A stretch of DNA of 11,463 bases, taken from contig CAMTOL010000050.1 in the NCBI GenBank assembly GCA_947074135.1, positions 1 through 11,463 of the forward strand, given 5' to 3'. A program made the position numbers and the translations under genes. The notes below the pieces were generated by a model. That model did not search any database. It was not told where the DNA came from and worked only from the letters and a program-made list of their open reading frames with translations. The stretch comes from an uncultured Rikenellaceae bacterium. GTDB taxonomy: Bacteria > Bacteroidota > Bacteroidia > Bacteroidales > Rikenellaceae. Below are positions 8,532-11,463 of the stretch, piece after piece (within the stretch, counting starts at the first letter, position 1; the number at the start of each line of letters is the position of its first letter).

Positions 8532-10646
8532 TTATTTGCGCAGCGAGAGCGATACCCTACCTCGTACTGTATCAATATCAATAACCTTTGCTTCGACCTG
8601 TTGACCTAGGTGTACAACATCGTTTGGCGAGCTTACAAACTTGTCGGCTAGTTGTGATATATGCACTAGTCCATCTTGTTTGATGCCAACATCGACAAAA
8701 GCCCCAAAAGCGGTAATGTTTGTTACAATTCCAGGTAGCACCATTCCAACTCTAAGATCGCCGATTGTGTGTACATTGGCGTCAAAGCTAAAGCTCTGGA
8801 GTGGTTCGCGAGGGTCTAAGCCTCGTTTGTCGAGTGCCTCGAAAATATCGTTTATTGTTGGTAGTCCAACTTCGGTGGTCACATATTTTTTAGGGTCAAT
8901 CACTTTGCGAATGTCTGCATTTTCAATAAACTCGGACAACGATACACCGTTATCTTTAGCCATTTGCTCTACAATATGGTACGATTCGGGGTGAACAGCA
9001 CTACCGTCCAACGGATTTTTGCCACCCACAACCCTCAAAAAACCTGCCGCTTGTTCATAAGCCTTAGCTCCGAGTCGAGGTACCTTGAGTAGCTGTTTTC
9101 GTTCAGTAAAGTCGCCATTTACAGCTCGATAAGCAACAATTCCAGTTGCGAGCGATGGACCAAGACCTGAGATATAGGTCAAAATATGTTTCGAGGCGGT
9201 GTTGATATTAACGCCAACCCTATTTACGCAGCTCTCAACCACATTTGTCAACTTGCCTTTGAGCGCACCCTGGTCAACGCTATGCTGATACTGCCCAACG
9301 CCAATCGATTTAGGGTCGATTTTTACCAACTCCGAAAGAGGGTCGATAAGTCGTCTGCCGATGCTCACAGCTCCTCGCACCGTAACATCATAGTCAGGAA
9401 ACTCTTCACGAGCAACTGGCGATGCAGAATAGACCGAAGCACCATCTTCACTTACCATAAAAATCTGAACATCAGCGTTCAATCCACAAGAGCGCACCAA
9501 CGCTTCGGTTTCACGCCCTGCCGTTCCGTCACCAATTGCAATTGCCTCGATTTTATGCTTGTTCGCAAGTGTTTGCAGTGTTTTGATTGCCGTTGATGGG
9601 TCGTTTTGCGGAGGGTGGGGATAGATTGTGGTGTTTTCGAGTAAATTGCCCTGCGAGTCAAGCGCAACTACCTTACATCCGGTGCGAAAACCGGGGTCAA
9701 TGGCAATAACTCGCTTCTGTCCAAGCGGAGAGCCGAGCAACAGTTGGCGAAGATTCTCGGCAAAGACCACAATAGCTTCGCTATCAGCCTTCTCCTTAGC
9801 CGCACTTAGCATTTCGCTCTCAATCGATGGGCGCATCAATCGTTTGAACGAATCCTCAACTGCTTCATCAATTATGTCAGCAGTGGTCGAACTTCGAGTT
9901 ATGAAAATATCACAGAGTCTATCGATTATATCGTCACTTTCGACATCAATACCAATCTTCAGCACTCCCTCCTCTACACCTCGTTGCATAGCCAGAAATC
10001 GGTGCGACGATATATTGCGAAGTGGCGAAGTGGCATCGAAATAGTCCGAAAACTTAACACCGCTCTCCTCCTTGCCCTTAACCAACTTAGTATGAACGAC
10101 ACCTGTTTTCGAAAAGATTTTACGAACCGTATTTCTTGCCTTCTCATCTTCGTTGACAATCTCTGCAATAATGTCACGAGCTCCAGCAATTGCGTCATCA
10201 GCAGTCGGCACCTCGCCCGAGATATATTTCTCCGCTTGAAGCTCCAAATCCTTGCAACTTTGCAACATAACAAGGTTTGCCAACGGTTCGAGCCCACGCT
10301 CACGAGCAATAGTTGCACGAGTTCGTCGTTTTGGTTTATATGGCAAGTAAATATCTTCGAGCTCGGTAGAGTCCCAACACTCCTCGATACGTTTGCGAAG
10401 CTCTGGTGTTAGTTTCTCTTGACTCTCAATTGTCGAGAGTACTGTCTCTTTACGAGCCACAAGTTCGGTCAGTTTGTCGAGTTGCTCTTTAATGTCAGTT
10501 ACTTGTGTTTCGTCCAACGAGCCAGTTGCCTCTTTGCGGTATCGGCTAATAAAAGGAATTGTAGCGCCTTCGTTGAGCAGTTTCACTGTTCCATTCACTT
10601 GGCGAAGTGCGATTTGCAGCCTTTGGGCTATTATTTGTTCAATCAT
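8532..10646 (-). CDS. tex: Tex family transcription accessory protein (S1 RNA-binding)
   Basis: Tex is a conserved cytoplasmic nucleic-acid-binding protein that associates with transcribing RNA polymerase; its exact biochemical role is not settled. From the ATG at 10646 the protein is 704 aa, close to the usual 700-780. The helical Tex N-terminal region (about 1-190) includes GATIPFISRYRKEATGSLDE. The YqgF/RNase H-like core starts near 312 with VIAIDPGFRTGCKVVALD, followed by GDGTAGRETEALV and the family block PVAREEFPDYDVTVRGA. Helix-hairpin-helix motifs lie about 480-550 (GLGPSLATGIVAYR and KVPRLGAKAYEQAAGFLR). The C-terminal S1 domain (about 630-703) has GAFVDVGIKQDGLVHISQL. An upstream TTG at 10667 would add 7 residues and overlap a palindrome, so the ATG after the A-rich leader is preferred. 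The gene ends 2 bp from the gltB stop, convergent with it. The endonuclease gene lies 36 bp upstream on the same strand, so co-transcription is possible. Confidence 0.96.
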   Translation of the reverse strand: MIEQIIAQRLQIALRQVNGTVKLLNEGATIPFISRYRKEATGSLDETQVTDIKEQLDKLTELVARKETVLSTIESQEKLTPELRKRIEECWDSTELEDIYLPYKPKRRTRATIARERGLEPLANLVMLQSCKDLELQAEKYISGEVPTADDAIAGARDIIAEIVNEDEKARNTVRKIFSKTGVVHTKLVKGKEESGVKFSDYFDATSPLRNISSHRFLAMQRGVEEGVLKIGIDVESDDIIDRLCDIFITRSSTTADIIDEAVEDSFKRLMRPSIESEMLSAAKEKADSEAIVVFAENLRQLLLGSPLGQKRVIAIDPGFRTGCKVVALDSQGNLLENTTIYPHPPQNDPSTAIKTLQTLANKHKIEAIAIGDGTAGRETEALVRSCGLNADVQIFMVSEDGASVYSASPVAREEFPDYDVTVRGAVSIGRRLIDPLSELVKIDPKSIGVGQYQHSVDQGALKGKLTNVVESCVNRVGVNINTASKHILTYISGLGPSLATGIVAYRAVNGDFTERKQLLKVPRLGAKAYEQAAGFLRVVGGKNPLDGSAVHPESYHIVEQMAKDNGVSLSEFIENADIRKVIDPKKYVTTEVGLPTINDIFEALDKRGLDPREPLQSFSFDANVHTIGDLRVGMVLPGIVTNITAFGAFVDVGIKQDGLVHISQLADKFVSSPNDVVHLGQQVEAKVIDIDTVRGRVSLSLRK

Positions 10647-10659
10647 TATTTTATTCTTG

Positions 10660-10675
10660 GTGATCAAGTGATCAC
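10660..10675. repeat. Perfect inverted repeat upstream of tex (possible operator)
   Basis: GTGATCA (10660-10666) and TGATCAC (10669-10675) form a perfect 7-bp inverted repeat with a 2-bp spacer. Because TGATCA is itself a palindrome, the two halves are also direct repeats 8 bp apart. It sits in the 36-bp gap between the endonuclease stop and the tex ATG, ending 13 bp before that ATG. There is no T-run, so it is not an intrinsic terminator. A 2-nt loop is too tight for a full RNA hairpin, so a DNA-binding dimer site is the more natural reading. Confidence 0.5.
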
Positions 10676-10682
10676 ATAATTA

Positions 10683-11463
10683 CTAAAGATCTCTTTCTAT
10701 CTTGTTTTCAATTCCGTCGGGCAGATTGTGGTAAAAATCGAAGCCTGTGAGTGCCTCTACGCTATCAACGCTTAGACGATAATATCTAAAATCTCGTTCC
10801 AATCCATCTTTTCGATTAGGAATCAAATAGGCTGATGCTTCGAAACTATCTCCACTTCGATATAAAATCGTTTTAAAAAACTGCTGTGGAATGCTAATTT
10901 TGCGACCTATCGTATTAGTAATGCTCTCTGGATTCGACCCAACGAGAATGTATAGTATATCATAGGACCAACACTGAGTACGCAGACGCCACTCCTACCT
11001 TTTCCAAACTCTTCTGTTGAGCGACGGATATTGTGGCGAAATATTAGAAAAGAGAAATGTTGCGCGATTAGCCTCTTCTGAGTAAACCCTATCGGCAGAT
11101 GGCAACAAATGTCCCTTATCGAACCCGCTCTTTGCATAGTCGCCATTGTCGGCCTGGGCAATGCCTCTATTCTTGAGATATGGGTCTTGCTTGAAAGCAT
11201 CGCTACGCCCAGAATTTTTTACTATGTCGCTGCTAGTTAATTTGTAGGCAACCCACAGAGTCTGCTTTTTAGATGGTGAGTAGTGAACCGAATAGCGACC
11301 CTCGGTGTTATAGAAAATCGTATCGCAATATCTGTCAAAGAGTGGTAACTCTAAATTCTGTAGAGCATCGCTCTTTGTGTTAACATTGCTCTTCTCTTGT
11401 TTCTCCTTTTTTTTTATCTCTTCTACTCTTTTCTCCTTTGTTTTTTCTCTTTTTTTTTCTTTT
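10683..11463 (-). pseudogene. DNA/RNA non-specific endonuclease (Endonuclease_NS family), 5' end outside window, interrupted by in-frame TAG
   Basis: On the - strand one frame runs from the window edge to TAG (10683-10685, followed at once by TAA), broken only by a TAG at 10995-10997. The edge-proximal part is a Lys/Glu-rich linker; the nuclease domain then begins near YSVHYSPSKKQTLWVAYKL. The beta-beta-alpha metal motif reads SGFDKGHLLPSADR, with catalytic His at 11109-11111 and Lys where most members have Arg (DRGH). Next come FLFSNISPQ and the metal-ligand Asn in LNRRVWK (codon 11016-11018). The family pattern W-x-x-L-E-x-x-V-R is matched as W-K-R-stop-E-W-R-L-R. After the stop the homology resumes in the same frame: YDILYILVG, then IGRKISIPQQFFKTIL, and SVDSVEALTGFDFYHNLPD at the C-terminus. 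Such enzymes are usually exported and cut DNA and RNA; any signal peptide lies outside the window. Termination at the TAG would lose the catalytic Glu and the whole C-terminal half. A sequencing error turning TTG to TAG is a real alternative. Confidence 0.8.
11395..11463 (-). repeat. A-rich low-complexity tract coding for a Lys/Glu linker, with two A9 runs
   Basis: On the - strand this stretch encodes a run of Lys, Glu and Arg (KEKKREKTKEKRVEEIKKKE and onward) before the nuclease domain. It contains two homopolymers of nine A's (9 T's on the + strand at 11407-11415 and 11450-11458). Such runs are prone to polymerase slippage and to sequencing length errors, so the frame to the right of 11407 is less certain. 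Confidence 0.6.

Noticed and set aside
10647..10667. TTG start for tex, seven codons upstream
   Set aside because: It overlaps the palindrome, and the ATG at 10646 begins with the MIEQII-type N-terminus expected for the family after an A-rich leader.
10983..11010. Frameshift as the cause of the nuclease interruption
   Set aside because: Homology before and after the TAG is in the same frame with the expected spacing of W-x-x-L-E-x-x-V-R, so no indel is needed.
10907..11200. 97-codon open frame on the - strand
   Set aside because: It is in a different frame from the endonuclease homology, which occupies the same strand with clear family motifs; this frame is a shadow.
1..11463. Alternative genetic code with TAG or TGA read as sense
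   Set aside because: About 10 kb of intact coding sequence in gltB, tex and both kinases has no internal TAG or TGA, which would be expected to appear if either codon were reassigned.

Overview
The window looks like a piece of a Bacteroidota chromosome, probably of the order Bacteroidales. The grounds are an AT-rich sequence, starts without a clear Shine-Dalgarno but with A/T-rich leaders, a TAnnTTTG-type promoter -7 box (TATATTTG) in front of gltB, and protein styles common in that phylum (a sensor kinase behind a solute-binding-like periplasmic domain, and a Lys/Glu-linked DNA/RNA non-specific endonuclease). This assignment is inference; there is no rRNA or other direct taxonomic marker.

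Left part (1-3818, + strand): a two-gene signalling operon. The first gene encodes a membrane-anchored, four-PAS histidine kinase. Its apparent start (246/249) lies inside the last helix of what looks like a periplasmic SBP_bac_3-type sensor domain; the same frame continues upstream to a TGA at 60-62 and is open again before it, so the gene is probably N-terminally truncated by a nonsense codon or a sequence error. After 27 bp comes a soluble REC-HisKA-HATPase protein. No DNA-binding output domain is present. A strong intrinsic terminator (3855-3893) closes the operon.

Middle (3894-8529, + strand): a single-gene unit for the glutamate synthase large subunit (gltB). It has its own likely promoter and a 41-nt hairpin in its leader that begins about where transcription should start. 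No gltD small-subunit gene is beside it. The 3' end of gltB carries a perfect 10-bp hairpin inside the coding sequence.

Right part (8532-11463, - strand): tex, an S1-domain RNA-binding transcription accessory protein, converges on gltB with only 2 bp between the two stop codons. Upstream of tex on the same strand, and separated by a 36-bp gap holding a perfect 7-bp inverted repeat, is the 3' part of a DNA/RNA non-specific endonuclease gene. It runs off the right edge and is interrupted by an in-frame TAG exactly where the family has a Leu, one codon before the metal-cluster Glu.

Functionally the window joins signal perception (kinase pair), central nitrogen assimilation (GOGAT), an RNA-associated housekeeping factor (Tex) and a secreted or periplasmic nuclease. 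Apart from the kinase pair there is no obvious shared pathway. The most notable signals are the two in-frame nonsense codons and three unannotated hairpins or palindromes at gene boundaries. I see no mobile element, CRISPR array, tRNA or rRNA.
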